A DNA stretch of 64,000 bases from Megalonaias nervosa (lineage: Eukaryota > Mollusca > Bivalvia > Unionida > Unionidae): positions 116,998 to 180,997 of the forward strand of contig JAECUM010001904.1 in NCBI GenBank assembly GCA_016617855.1, in the 5' to 3' direction. The notes under the pieces were generated by a model that was given only the letters and a program-made list of their open reading frames with translations, ran no database searches and was not told the DNA's origin. Of this stretch, positions 1 through 10,510 are shown one piece after another. Position 1 is the stretch's first letter. The number at the start of each line of letters is the position of its first letter. The position numbers were made by a program, and so were the translations under genes.

Positions 1-1040
1 CGATCTCAAATTATCAAGTATGTCAATAATTTCATTGTCAATTTCAGTACCAAAATGTCCAGCTTCTTTTGATGATATCAACAGCATTAATCTGCCAATC
101 ATTTCAGTAAATGATGAAAATAGTCTAACTCCTTCTCCAGTTCTTTCTTCTCTATATATTTTTAATCGACGTTTATCTTCGTCAAGAACTTTCCTTCTAA
201 AATCCCACCTCCTACCAAAAGGTTTTGTTCTATTGTTAAGTGCTGTAATTGAAACGAGTTCAGCAATAATACCATTTCTAATTCTATTATAAAGTGGGTT
301 CATCTCTTCCTCTTCATCTTCGTTTAATTCATCATCAGCAACAGGACCGTCTTTTATTTTAGGATTTAAAATATTAAAAAGTTCGTTGTATGTATCTTGT
401 TCCCACTAAGATCTTTTATATTATTTTTCACTAAAAATGTATCATATTCATCCTTTGTTATCTTATTATTTGCCATTTTTCTATAGCATTGTCTTTGATC
501 TTCAACGTCCATAAGCCCTAACGTCAACTCTCCGACTCTTTCTTGGTCCTTTTCAACATCCTCTACTTTTTCTGATAAATTTGTTAAAATATGTTCAATC
601 TCCCGTGTGGTTAAACCTGCTAGTCTTTGTTGAAGCGCTAGTAGGTCATTTATTAGCCGATCTATTTCAGCTTGTCTTGCAACCGGATCAGCGATATTCG
701 CTGCAAATGCCTCAGCTAATCTTCTTTCTTCTTCTTCAGATCTCTCAATAATTTTTCCAGCAGCCGCTTCTTGTTGTTGTTTGATTAATCCTACTAAACC
801 TTTTTCTTGTCTTTTTTTAAATTCTTTTTCTGATAGTAGACCAGTTTCAGGTTGTTTTCCAAGTAATGCTTCAGTAACTGGTTTGAGAACGGCTGCTGCT
901 GTTTCTGCTGCAAACACTTGACCACGTCGTGCTTGTTGGATCATCTGCCTAAGTTCAGCTTTAGATTTAACAAGTGTTTTTTTTTTAGATTTTCTATATG
1001 TTTTCTGTACTTTCCTTGTCTTTCCATTAATTATATATTA
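1..1040 (-). pseudogene. EG-like coiled-coil protein of a divergent element, frameshifted, runs off the left edge
   Basis: Two minus-strand reading frames form one protein: 366-944 (open upstream to 1038) and 1-405. The upper part has a Lys-rich start and a long Glu/Gln/Lys coiled coil. The lower part has an acidic run and then a motif of the type RLMLLISSKEAG..EI.NEI.DI. That motif matches the C-terminal motif of the EG proteins elsewhere here (ERLEILIGGKRAGNNSPEIINEA), and the position next to ATP fits an element end, so I call it a distant EG homologue. The frame changes near 402-408, and a T10 run at 977-986 may hide a second shift near the start (ATG at 942-944, or 1025-1027 in another frame). 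Function unknown; structural or core role inferred. Confidence 0.5.
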
Positions 1041-1123
1041 AATTTTATCAAACTAACAAAAAATTACTGTAGATATTTTTGATACAACATCGAAACATTT
1101 TACTCGCATCATTTGTTAATTTA

Positions 1124-1690
1124 TCAAACACAAAAAAAGTGATATTTATTTGCCGTTGCTTGATGATATAATTCAATAAATTTATCTTTCGTTACATCAC
1201 CACATTGCTTGTTCGCGATATTTCTAACGTCAACATTGTCAAGTCCTGGAAATAATATAAAACAACCAGTATTTCGCCTAATAAATCTGTCAACATTATA
1301 AAAACCCTGGGCGAGATAAATAAAATTACATTTCTTATTACGTGATAATGAAAAATATGATCTTATTTTATTTATTTCTTCTTTGTTTAGCGGAATATCA
1401 TCACAAACAACTATCTTGTGTTCGGACGAAACAAGTTGATTAACTGGGACAAGTTCTTCTGGTTGTTTGATAATAAAAAAATCTTCGCCAGCCTCAAGAT
1501 CATCACGAAGTTTGTCATTATAATTGTTAAGTAGCTCGTACTTATCTTGCTGCGGGTTAATCGTGTAAATATAAACGCGATCGTAGTTAAAATTATCTCC
1601 GAGAAGTAAATTCATAAGCAAGTTTGTTTTCCCAGATCCAGTTCTTCCAACAAGAAGATATTCTTCTTTAGGAACGCAGAGGAAGCTCAT
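1124..1690 (-). CDS. ATP: A32-like (FtsK/HerA) DNA-packaging ATPase, N-terminus probably cut
   Basis: The 188-residue product has a Walker A motif GRTGSGKT at residues 15-22 and a Walker B motif KIVVCDD at 92-98. A later FIYLAQGFYNV segment matches the sensor region of viral A32-type ATPases, which pump DNA into capsids. Polinton ATPases usually carry about 25 residues before Walker A beginning with a Lys-rich stretch. Here the frame starts only 14 residues before it, and plus-strand Toll-like receptor sequence begins at once at 1691, so the 5' end is probably lost at that junction. It differs clearly from the ATPase at 60375-61052, so a second element family is present. The reading frame is otherwise open. 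Confidence 0.8.
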   Translation of the reverse strand: MSFLCVPKEEYLLVGRTGSGKTNLLMNLLLGDNFNYDRVYIYTINPQQDKYELLNNYNDKLRDDLEAGEDFFIIKQPEELVPVNQLVSSEHKIVVCDDIPLNKEEINKIRSYFSLSRNKKCNFIYLAQGFYNVDRFIRRNTGCFILFPGLDNVDVRNIANKQCGDVTKDKFIELYHQATANKYHFFCV

Positions 1691-3665
1691 ATATTTGATG
1701 AATCGGTTATATCGTTTGCAGATATAACCTGGAGGCAGGTCGAGGAAATAACTCTACAAAGTGTACGCTATCTTCAGTTGAACCAAACGCGACTGTCTGG
1801 TCTTTTAAGACTGAAGGTTTTACGTCTAAAGGATGACACACTAACAAACATATTACATCCTGACGCTTTTCTTCTGACACCAAACGTAGAAGTTCTGGAC
1901 CTCAGTTACAATCCAAGGTTGTCAATCAGAAGCGTTGTTGCAGCGTTAAATGATTCACTTCCCAAACTAAAATATTTGGATCTCTGTAACTTACAGTCTG
2001 CATTAAATGAGCCATTTATTTTGAACAAAGAATTCGCAATGGATATTGAAAATAAACCTCTCATTACTCTCAACGTTAGCAACAGTACGATCTCCTTCAT
2101 CGATGACGGGCTCACTTCTAATACAATCCGGTACTTAAACTTATCAAATACCTACAGTTTATGGTTGGCTTATTCTCCAAACATAAACTTGTTTCCCAGT
2201 CTAGAGGAGATCGATGTTTCCCAAACTTCCTTTCTTTTGAGATTACCAGGTTTGGAAACGTTAGAACATACATGGAACTGCTTCCTATTTATATTATCAA
2301 TAAAAAGAGTAAGAAATTTATCTTGCAAGGAACAAGCTGTCGACAATGGCAAATCTCGGAGATCTGTTTGAAGGTAATATACTACTGAAAGTCGTAGATT
2401 TATCTCATAACGGTCTTGAATTCATACCTTGGTCCATGTTCACGCATACTCCAAAGCTCGAAAGTTTGCGTCTCCAAGGAAATATGTTGTCGGCTTTCCA
2501 TCTTTCTGTCGAGACATTGCTTAATCTTAAGCTATTAGACTTAAGAGACAATATGATAAAATACTTTTCCAGAGACACGATTGAGAGAATATTATCCATT
2601 GGCGATCAACAAGGTCGGTTGAAGATAAATACAGATGACAAAAACAGATTTGCTGGAAATGAAACAGACATTGCATCGCAGATGAATAGAACAATATTAC
2701 TAAGCGAATCAATAACTGATTAATTAGTCATAGACCTATCTGGTAATATAATGGAATGCACCTGCGATAGGATTTGGTTTAATGAATGGATGTTATACAC
2801 GCATATTTCTCTTTTCGGCAAGCACTTATACACATGCAAATTTGATAATTTGAATTACATGACGTACGACCTTCTGAACGACATGAAGTACCATTGCAAA
2901 CTTAAGGAATTTCTTTGTGCAATAATAGCAATACCATCTAGTATATTTCTAACGATAGTATTTGCGTACGTTATTGTAAGAAGACACCGAATTCTTAAAA
3001 GAATGGCATTACGTACTAATACTTTGATGGAGCTATAGAATGTGAATGAATACGAGTATCGACAACGATAGTTCGTGTTCTTATCCTTTGCAGGTAGAGA
3101 CGGTGAGCTTGTAAACACTTATATAATTCTAGAACTGTAGACATTTGTAAGAGAAACATTTGGTAATAATGACAATTTGATATGTACAGGAGATAGCCAT
3201 TTTACCCCTGGACGCTGGATTACGGAAGAGACAAATCGGTGCCTTTCTAGGTGCGATGTGTTTGTTATGGTTGTAACAAAGCATTTCATCAAAAGTGAAT
3301 GGTGTAAATACGAAGTAATGTTGGACAAGCAGATAAATACATTCAAGATACTGCCTGTTAACGAAGAGGTGTACCAGCAAAATATTCCGTCAGCGCTAAA
3401 TAGTATTTTAAAAGTTTGCACCCGAGCAACATGGAGGGTAGAAAACCATAAATTAGTCATGAGACCAGAATGGTGTAAGATTTTTGAAGGTGTGTTAGAA
3501 GCATCAACCAAAACTTTGGACTACGTCGAGGAGTGTATATCATTTTCTTGTCATGGGCTATTTATCTATTTCTTTTCGGTCATCGCAAATCAGGCCTTGT
3601 TGGCATACATGCTTTTTTGGATATGTCCGTTGAACCAGTACCTTTTAATCTTTTTCAGATATTAA
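1691..3665 (+). pseudogene. Toll-like receptor pseudogene (LRRs, LRR-CT, transmembrane, TIR)
   Basis: This is a host innate-immunity receptor in pieces. Leucine-rich repeats (LxxLxLxxN type) run from 1691 to about 2700. A Cys-rich LRR C-cap (MECTCDRIWFNEW) is followed by a membrane helix ending near 2980. A TIR domain follows, with box 1 FVFLSFAGRD at 3072-3101, a box 2-like FTPGRWITEE, and box 3-like SEWCKYEV. The frame changes around 2270-2350. In-frame stops lie at 2721, 3036, 3069 and 3138, so no full receptor can be made. The 5' end (signal peptide, first LRRs) is missing: the gene starts mid-repeat where the viral-type ATPase gene ends. The tail after the TIR (3540-3665) is hydrophobic and unlike the family. 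Confidence 0.85.
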
Positions 3666-5734
3666 CCAAATGTGAAATGACACACAATGCTATATAAAGA
3701 GGATGGAGCTGGGGAGTCGGGTCAGGGTTGGATCTGGGACGAATGTTGGGCGGGGAACATTAAATTTTATCAGATCATCTCTTAAATAGTTATACATAGA
3801 GGAAATGTAAATTTAGGACAGGGATACTTATCGAAACATAGGACGCACTTCATTAAAACTTTTATATTCACTCAGAAGCGAGACTAACATTAAAACTGTC
3901 TTACATTCTAAATGACCTACTTCCTAAGTTCCACAGAAAACGCAATATAATATATTGATAATTATATTTTATTGGAGAAAGTATCGATTATGTTTTTAGA
4001 AAGGATGTGTGTGGGGGTGACCTTTAGGTCGTTTCCTTGTCATACACAAATAATACGATATTTTGTCTTCTATATTAGCTCTATAAGTCGTTAATTATGA
4101 GCGCTTATGGGATAGAACCTTTTCTCTCATATGACCGTTTTTCGGACCTGACATCGTGTAGATTGTCGTAAATGAAAATGGTGCAGTTCAGACATTGTTG
4201 ATTAGGAACTCTGAAAGTATTGTGATCGCTACACTTCCTGAATGAATATTAGTAGCAACGATACTTTTTCGATTAAAGACCTATTGTGATGTCTCGTTGA
4301 TTTTAACTGAAAAACAAAATGTTCCGATCTGACCTGTAATGTGGCTGTCGCATCAGCCATTTGAAACATGTTTTTCATCGATACACCTCTTGAAATGAAA
4401 ATCAAACTTTCAAAGGTTTTCTGGCAAAGACATATTAAGTTGATTAGATAGTCTTACATAAAACTGCAAATATGGCCACAATGACGACAATCTTAAAGAT
4501 TACGACATCATTAATCTCCGTGGAAAATCAAAGCAAAACATGGAGTAGTTACTAATATATACATCTTTTGAAAACTATATTTTAGAGTTTTAAATGGCGT
4601 TGATCCTGTTTACGATTTGGAAGCTATAGTGACCATCTGGAGAATCGTGTTATTACTGCTCGACTGGAACGAAAAGTACTATTACAACAAGATTTCAGCA
4701 GATGTCGTAATATGTCTAGCTGGTAACAAATAAAACGGGGCTTCACTTAAACGACTTATTATATTTACTTCTCCGTAATTAAAGTTTTGCGGATCTAACT
4801 TCCAGGTTGCCGCTAAAATGGCAATATTGAACCTGTTTTGAATTATTGCTTCTTCCTCAAGGTGACTGGATATATCGATATTATGATTGTACCAATAACC
4901 TTCTTATGATTTTTGATTGTACCAAATAAACTTCCAATTGGACTTAAACTCAAACGGTAGCAATCTAATATCCGATATGTTCATCACTGCAGCCAAATTC
5001 AAATTATTTTCGTTACCCTTCCACAACGGAAAGTGATATCAACATGTTGTATGAACAGAAGATTTTTAAGAGGTCTTGTTTGATCAAGAAAAAACCTGGA
5101 AACCGTTTGTTGGTGAAGAATTCCATATATCTTTTCAAACTCTGGAATGATGAAAGCTTTTGTAAGCTGTATTGGTTACTGATCTAATGAGAATATGGAA
5201 TGTGGTGTCATGCTTAGCGTGAAGGTCAATCGAATGAGTCATACCTCGAAATTATGCCAATAGCGATGTATAAAACCAACATTTACCAAGAAGCTATGAA
5301 TGCGTGGAACTCTGTTTCATTCTTAACTGCAATGTCGCTCCTATGCTGAATTTAACTAAAAGTTACTGAGTCTAGATGATCAGAATAAGTTACGACCTCC
5401 TTCTTTTGGATAAGAAATCTCCCGCAGACACAAGTTATGATTTGCCTGGAAATTATTGGAAATTTATTTCGAACGGTAGAGCACGTGTCCCATGAAGTAA
5501 CATTTCTTGTAATGTTAATTTGTAAACGATTTCAGCTCCAGTGCTTTGCAATTGAACACAAGTGTAGTTTTATGTACGTATTAAGTTTACATTGCATGCA
5601 TTTCATGTAGGTTAGTAAAGGTTCAGCCTTTGCTCATCATTCAAGGGTTTATAACTATGTCCGTAAATGTGAAACATTCCAGCCCTGTTGATCTATGTTT
5701 TAGTGTTCGATAAGGCTCTGTTGTTTTTTGCCAT
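3666..5734. other. Non-coding host DNA
   Basis: I see no convincing gene, RNA or repeat here. The stretch is AT-rich with short reading frames only. A G-rich run near 3700-3760 and a purine-rich patch near 4000-4020 are the only compositional oddities. Confidence 0.6.
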
Positions 5735-6200
5735 TTTTCATTCCCCAGTCCCTTCATTATATACACTCATCCGGTCTCAAGTGTCATTGCTTGAGATCCG
5801 TTGACTCACCACAGGTACGTTGATGACACACAAATATAGAAACCCAGCTACCTAGCTGAAATGCGTAATACAATACAATGCGTGGAGACGTGCATTTCTG
5901 ACGAGAAATCATGGATGGCATGTAACAAACTAAATACGGATGATGATATAACTGAAACCATCATAATTATTGCGCAGATACTTTCTCATTCACACCCTTT
6001 ACCTCAAGCAATAAGCATCAGCAATATCAAGATTAAACTGACACCGTCAGTACGAAACCTAGATGTCACTCTTCACAGTATGCTCTCATTGTACCAACAT
6101 GTATTGAACATATCCAAGGCCACAGTTCTGAAACTGAGATTCATCGGCTCCATTTCCAATTTTCATTCAGTTGCCATTAAACACGTGTGTGTTCCTTAGT
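5735..6200 (+). pseudogene. Non-LTR retrotransposon (LINE) reverse-transcriptase fragment
   Basis: Read in frame from 5816, the sequence gives YVDDTQI and then a stop. YVDD is the catalytic box of reverse transcriptase (Y-x-D-D-TQLY in Jockey/CR1/L2-like LINEs). Past the stop, in the same frame, come WMACNKLNTDDDITE and VRNLDVTLHSMLS, matching the WM..NKLKLN.DKTE and VRNLGV.LDS.LS segments that follow YADD in these elements. Upstream, 5745-5800 loosely matches the block before YADD. Only about 150 codons of the RT palm/thumb remain, with stops. It is an old fragment in host DNA and unrelated to the virus-like elements. Confidence 0.7.
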
Positions 6201-6522
6201 GCTTTTAAGACTGGGTTATTATTATTCGTTGTCATCTAATTCGTTTCAGTATCTTTTATAGGTAAAGTTAAAAAGTCCTCTGATTGGTTCATTATTAGAG
6301 AACTCAGCACATCTACCCCGGCTGGGTACGGTAAACTCTCTACCAATTTGAGCCATGTGACCCAGAATCAAGCAAACAAATCTTAATTATGACATTTCGT
6401 TGATTGTCCTCAATCTCATATACCTTCCTGACTACACTCTTGTGTACATCACATCTATAAATGTACTCTCTTCTCTTCTCCAACACTCAAAGTATCATTT
6501 GTCCCACTGTTAAAAAGAAGTC

Positions 6523-6762
6523 ATGCCAGCAACGTTTTCCTGCGTATCAGATCCCATCTACCTTGAACTAATTGCCTTTAGACACAGTGACAGCTGTGAT
6601 CATATTGATGAGTGCTCTTATAATTTCGACAACAAGACCAGATTTAACGAAATTATAAAGAGTATGTCCTTAACTATTGTCATCATGTTTTGTAATTTCC
6701 TAGTATTTGTTTTGGTAATCGTTATATTGTATATGCTTTTGATGTGTTATCGAAAATCGTAA
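6523..6762 (+). CDS. Hypothetical 79-aa single-pass membrane peptide
   Basis: The short open frame has a Cys-containing N-terminal half and one strong hydrophobic helix (about residues 48-74), ending in a short basic tail. I recognise no family. It lies alone in host DNA between a LINE scrap and the left repeat of element A. It could be a terminal exon of a receptor gene or chance. Confidence 0.15.
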   Translation: MPATFSCVSDPIYLELIAFRHSDSCDHIDECSYNFDNKTRFNEIIKSMSLTIVIMFCNFLVFVLVIVILYMLLMCYRKS

Positions 6763-6953
6763 AGCTCTTCGAGCTTTTCAGAACTAATCCCTGTACTAAT
6801 ATTATATTATTATTTTCATTACTATTAATATTATTACGAGTTGGAATCTGAATTAAAATTCTTCTACCATTTGCTGTGGTTTGCTTTCAGTCCCACAAAT
6901 GGGTTCTAAATGGATATGTTGCTCAGTGATCTGAAGCGAAAGCTAATTAGTTT

Positions 6954-7266
6954 AGCAGCAGGGAGGGTGAACAGACCACTCTTATGATTAAGCCAAATTT
7001 TAGTGATAATTGAGGTAAGTGGTCTGTTCGACTGCCGTACCGCGAAATCATTTGTCTTAATCATAATGCAAATATATTCATTACCAAATGTCTGTCCACC
7101 CCCACCCCCCTGCTGCGGTGGACCCTACAACTTGGTTTTCGAGCAAATTTTGCATTATGATTAAGACAAATATGTAAGGTTCGACTGCCATACCGCGCAT
7201 ATCATATTCCCTTCTTGTCTGCTGTTATCTTACACACACATGTGGTCATTCACCCTTCCTGCTGCT
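6954..7266. repeat. Left terminal inverted repeat of element A
   Basis: About 313 bp that begins AGCAGCAGGGAGGGTGAAC and ends in the inverse TTCACCCTTCCTGCTGCT, so the unit is itself bracketed by short inverted ends. Inside are a CACCCCCACCCCCC tract near 7100 and several inverted segments around CGACTGCCGTACCGCG (7029 and 7183). The whole unit is repeated in inverse orientation at 18366-18681. Confidence 0.9.
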
Positions 7267-7318
7267 ATGAATTTATCCAGATCAACTATTGCATGTATAT
7301 ACATGAAGTGAGTCATAC

Positions 7319-9526
7319 CATCCGTTAAGATAAACAGTTTTATGTCTAGCCACAGGATCATATACAGATGGTGCTGATGACTTTGATATTTGATTATTAT
7401 TTTTGTGATATATTTCCTTAATTTCAACGTCGGCAGATTCAGAATAACTAAGTATATTTTCCTGTTTTATTCTCCATGATCCCCATTCACCATTACCAAG
7501 TAGTGGTTTTAATAAATCCGTATATTTTTTATTTATATAAAACAAATCCGTTGCGACTCTGACAGCATCACGAGGAAATTTATTTATCATAGACAGTAGA
7601 TTTATAGAAACATATGCCAACATAGATGATCTTAAATGAGTAAATTGTGGTGAGTCACCATCAAGATAACTCACAATTGTACCTAGTTTGGTTCCGTCTG
7701 ATAAATAAGCATTACTCCGATTTATAAATATGTTTTTTCTGTTGTATCAGCAATTATAAAATCGAGTTCAGCATCGTCCATAATCAATCTTGTACAGTGT
7801 CTTTTATGATCATAGGCTCCTCCTTGAGTAATTTACCAATTATCTTTCTACCAAGATCTTTTGCAAATTTTTCATCATGCTCGTCTCTGCATTTACGTAT
7901 ATTATTAGTAATTTTAATAATATCATCTTCATTAAGATTAGGGAATTCTTTCCTGGCATCATCAATATTAAATCTATTTGGTTCTGGTAACCAAATTTGT
8001 TTCTGTGGACTATATGATATAATGGCCTCACTCACCTGTAAAGATATTAAAATTCCAACATCAAGCATATATCGCAATAATACTATTGGAACCCAAAAAA
8101 AAAAAAAAAAATGTCTTCCAAACCAAGTATAAGTAATCGGATGGAGATTTTCTGCAAATTCGAATGATTCTACATGAGCAAATCCTGTTAAATCAAAATC
8201 TGGTAAATGTCCGTTTATTGCACCCCTGGTCATTTCGTGTGATGGATGTCCGAATCTCTTAAAGTATTTAGAACATTCTCCGTATCCAAGAAAACTTCCA
8301 GGATAACATGCCACCATATCGACGGATATAACGTCACTATAGTTGTATTTAGTATTCCATAATCCTCCGTGTCCATATTCTACGCAGCTTTTATGAATAT
8401 CTTTAAGAAATTCCGATCGTGTTGGTTTCCATAAATTTTTCTCCTGAGCAAAATGAGCCGCTACGGATGGAACTGTAAAACAATTATTTAATAATTGTCT
8501 AACTTTGACATCGTCTGAAGTATACTTCAGCGCAATATTTTCCATTTCTACATTAAGAGATTCTATACGGTAAATGTCACCATTAGGCCGTACAAACTGA
8601 TCGTAATTATCATATTCCGAACTCTGAAATAACCAAACGGACACAGGGTCACTTTTACTGATATTTTTGATAAAATCAAATATATGACCATCATAAAATT
8701 TAACTTTTCTATCTCATGGAAATATTGTTACTGCTGAGGTCCATGCGTGCGAATTATGATCAATAATATCTATTGGAGCTCCTCTTGATTCATATTTCGA
8801 TTTATATAAAATCTCTCCTGTCAGCGTTTTTACTGTTATTGGGAATTTCAATTTCTTTTCTAGCTCAGCGACATCTTTAATAGATGCTCCGGTATCTTTA
8901 ACTGATTCTGCCCAAGTATTTATTTTTTTACGTCGTAAATCTGTTAAACCATTACCACGTATCGCATTTGTAAAATGTTCTGTACCTCGTTCAGCTACAC
9001 AGTTTATTCTTGATTCTGACAATTTCATAGGTTTTAGATCCCCGACGTCAGGTTTATTATTCAGCGGATATATTGCATATACGACTGCAGTAACTGGGTA
9101 GCTCCGTTCATAATATACCTTATCAATACCAGTCAGTATTCCGGGCTTAGATTTATTATTTAAGAGAACAATATTATTTCCTGATTGTATGTGTACTGGA
9201 TCGCGTTTGTCACGAATAATCCAAATATCTTCTTTTGTATTTACAATAAATTTTATTAAAATAAAATATTTTTGATCATCAAGGTAATTAATAATTATTT
9301 TTCCTCGTTTGTCATTCATTATATTAGTAACATTTCCGACTCTGAATGTTGACCATACATGAGCAGCACCATCGTCACGAAATTCATTTTTTGCTTCACG
9401 AATACGTTTGGTTATATCCTCATCTGTTAATGCCAGATCTTGCATCAAAGTACTATATTTATATTCTGATAGTCTGTCAAGATCAAATCTAGCATGAGAA
9501 GGTTCAATTGCCGATAATTCCTCCAT
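7319..9526 (-). pseudogene. PH: polymerase B-like / SF1 helicase fusion, truncated in the helicase
   Basis: One gene is read in three pieces: 8714-9526, 7784-8644 and 7282-7780. A TGA at about 8703 separates the first two; the matching codon in copy B is CGA (Arg). The third is reached by a one-base shift in an A run near 7740. After an N-terminal region of about 270 residues comes VISVDMVACYPGSF, like motif A of family B polymerases (Dx..YP). Further on HLRSSMLAYVSINLL then RVATDLFYI resembles the helix and motif C (TDS) region; the D is kept. A linker leads into TVYLNG, where the helicase P-loop should follow, but the gene stops being homologous at 7319, 52 bp from the repeat. Copy E shows that the helicase continues here. 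A 17-A run at 8095-8111 adds a Phe tract. Role inferred: element replication. Confidence 0.65.
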
Positions 9527-9570
9527 ATAATTAAGACAAGTATTTAAATTAAAATTTTAGTATATATATA
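9527..9570. promoter_or_regulatory. Shared upstream region of PH (minus) and ZR (plus)
   Basis: Only 44 bp separate the two divergent start codons. It contains TTAATTATATGG at the PH start and TATATATATAATG at the ZR start, the same TATA-rich pattern seen at other starts. Copy B keeps the arrangement (26318-26370). A bidirectional promoter is inferred. Confidence 0.4.
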
Positions 9571-9882
9571 ATGCTTGAAACAAAAAACAAATGTGCTTGG
9601 CTCAGAATTGGATATACTTCTCTTTGTAATAAACCGTGCGTAAACAAATACTGCGGAAATCATGCACAGAGTATCAAAAATGGAAGTACAGGACCAATAC
9701 CGTGTATTCAGTGTGGTGTTGGAGTAAGAGGAAAAACTCAATTGTGTCTAAAATGTGGCGGAGAAAAATACAGGGAATTAAAACGATATTATGACAAAAA
9801 AAATACATCTCCAGGTAAATCTCCTATACAAACCGTAGAAGATTATCTGGTCAGATTTCAAAATAATGATTTAGACAAATAA
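9571..9882 (+). CDS. ZR: small two-knuckle zinc-ribbon protein
   Basis: A 103-residue protein with two metal-binding clusters. The first is C..CN.PC...YC..H near residues 8-33. The second is PCIQCGVGVRGKT..C..CGG near residues 47-64. A conserved YYD segment and a tail of the type T-V-E-D-Y-L-V-R-F follow. I do not recognise a named family. The same protein occurs at 19896-20195, 24261-24563 and (broken) 26371-26679, always beside a polymerase gene. It sits 44 bp from PH and 14 bp before HNH, so ZR and HNH are probably co-transcribed. A DNA- or RNA-binding role in replication or early expression is inferred. The frame is intact. Confidence 0.7.
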   Translation: MLETKNKCAWLRIGYTSLCNKPCVNKYCGNHAQSIKNGSTGPIPCIQCGVGVRGKTQLCLKCGGEKYRELKRYYDKKNTSPGKSPIQTVEDYLVRFQNNDLDK

Positions 9883-9896
9883 TATTATTATATAAA

Positions 9897-10469
9897 ATGA
9901 CTCAGACAAATCAGACTTATGATGAAATGATCGACAACGATATTATAAGAGAATTAAGAAAAAAAGCATTTTGTAATAAATATGAATTTGTGAAACATCC
10001 AGTATATACAAATTATGAAGCATCTCGAGATGGTGTGATCAGACATTGTAGATTGAAAAAACCAGTCGGTAATCTTGATAAATTTGGTTATTTTGTATTT
10101 CGTGCTGGAAATAAAAATTATTTATCAAGTAGATTCGTATTTGAATGTTTTCATGGAGTAGTTGAAAATGGACTTGTAGTTGATCACATTGATGGAAATC
10201 CCAAAAATAATCGGTTATCTAACCTGCAAGCTATTACACATAGTCAGAATGCTGCACGCGGAAATACTGGAAAATGTAAAAAGTTTGCAAGAAGATCTAT
10301 TAAATCCATAAATACAGAAACAGGACAGGAAATAACTTTTCCATCAATTAATACGGCTGCAAAATATTTTAGCATACATCCACAATCAGTACAATTTGTC
10401 GCAAATAAAATATACAGATCTGCATATTCAATAAAATATGATCAGCAGATAATATTTGAATATGTCTAA
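9897..10469 (+). CDS. HNH endonuclease with NUMOD modules (homing-type)
   Basis: The 190-residue protein has a NUMOD4-like stretch near residues 28-60 (NYEASRDGVIRH), an HNH core at about 90-118 (VVDHIDGNPKNNRLSNLQAI, then H-S-Q-N), and a NUMOD1-like DNA-binding segment at 136-172 (NTETGQEITFPSINTAAKYF). This layout is typical of phage and giant-virus homing endonucleases, which cut DNA and spread with their own genes. It follows ZR by 14 bp behind a TATTATATAAAATG start. A broken copy lies at 26692-27241. It could be a selfish passenger or a true element gene; conservation in both A and B shows it came in before these copies split. Confidence 0.85.
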   Translation: MTQTNQTYDEMIDNDIIRELRKKAFCNKYEFVKHPVYTNYEASRDGVIRHCRLKKPVGNLDKFGYFVFRAGNKNYLSSRFVFECFHGVVENGLVVDHIDGNPKNNRLSNLQAITHSQNAARGNTGKCKKFARRSIKSINTETGQEITFPSINTAAKYFSIHPQSVQFVANKIYRSAYSIKYDQQIIFEYV

Positions 10470-10510
10470 CTCTGTACTCTTAACAAATAAATTGTATATA
10501 GTTTTTGACT

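Noticed and set aside
20..292. 90-codon plus-strand frame
   Set aside because: Antisense of the EG-like coding sequence at 1-405.
2700..3150. Programmed stop readthrough or recoding in the TLR and element genes
   Set aside because: Stops are scattered, differ between copies and are accompanied by frameshifts and deletions, which fits neutral decay.
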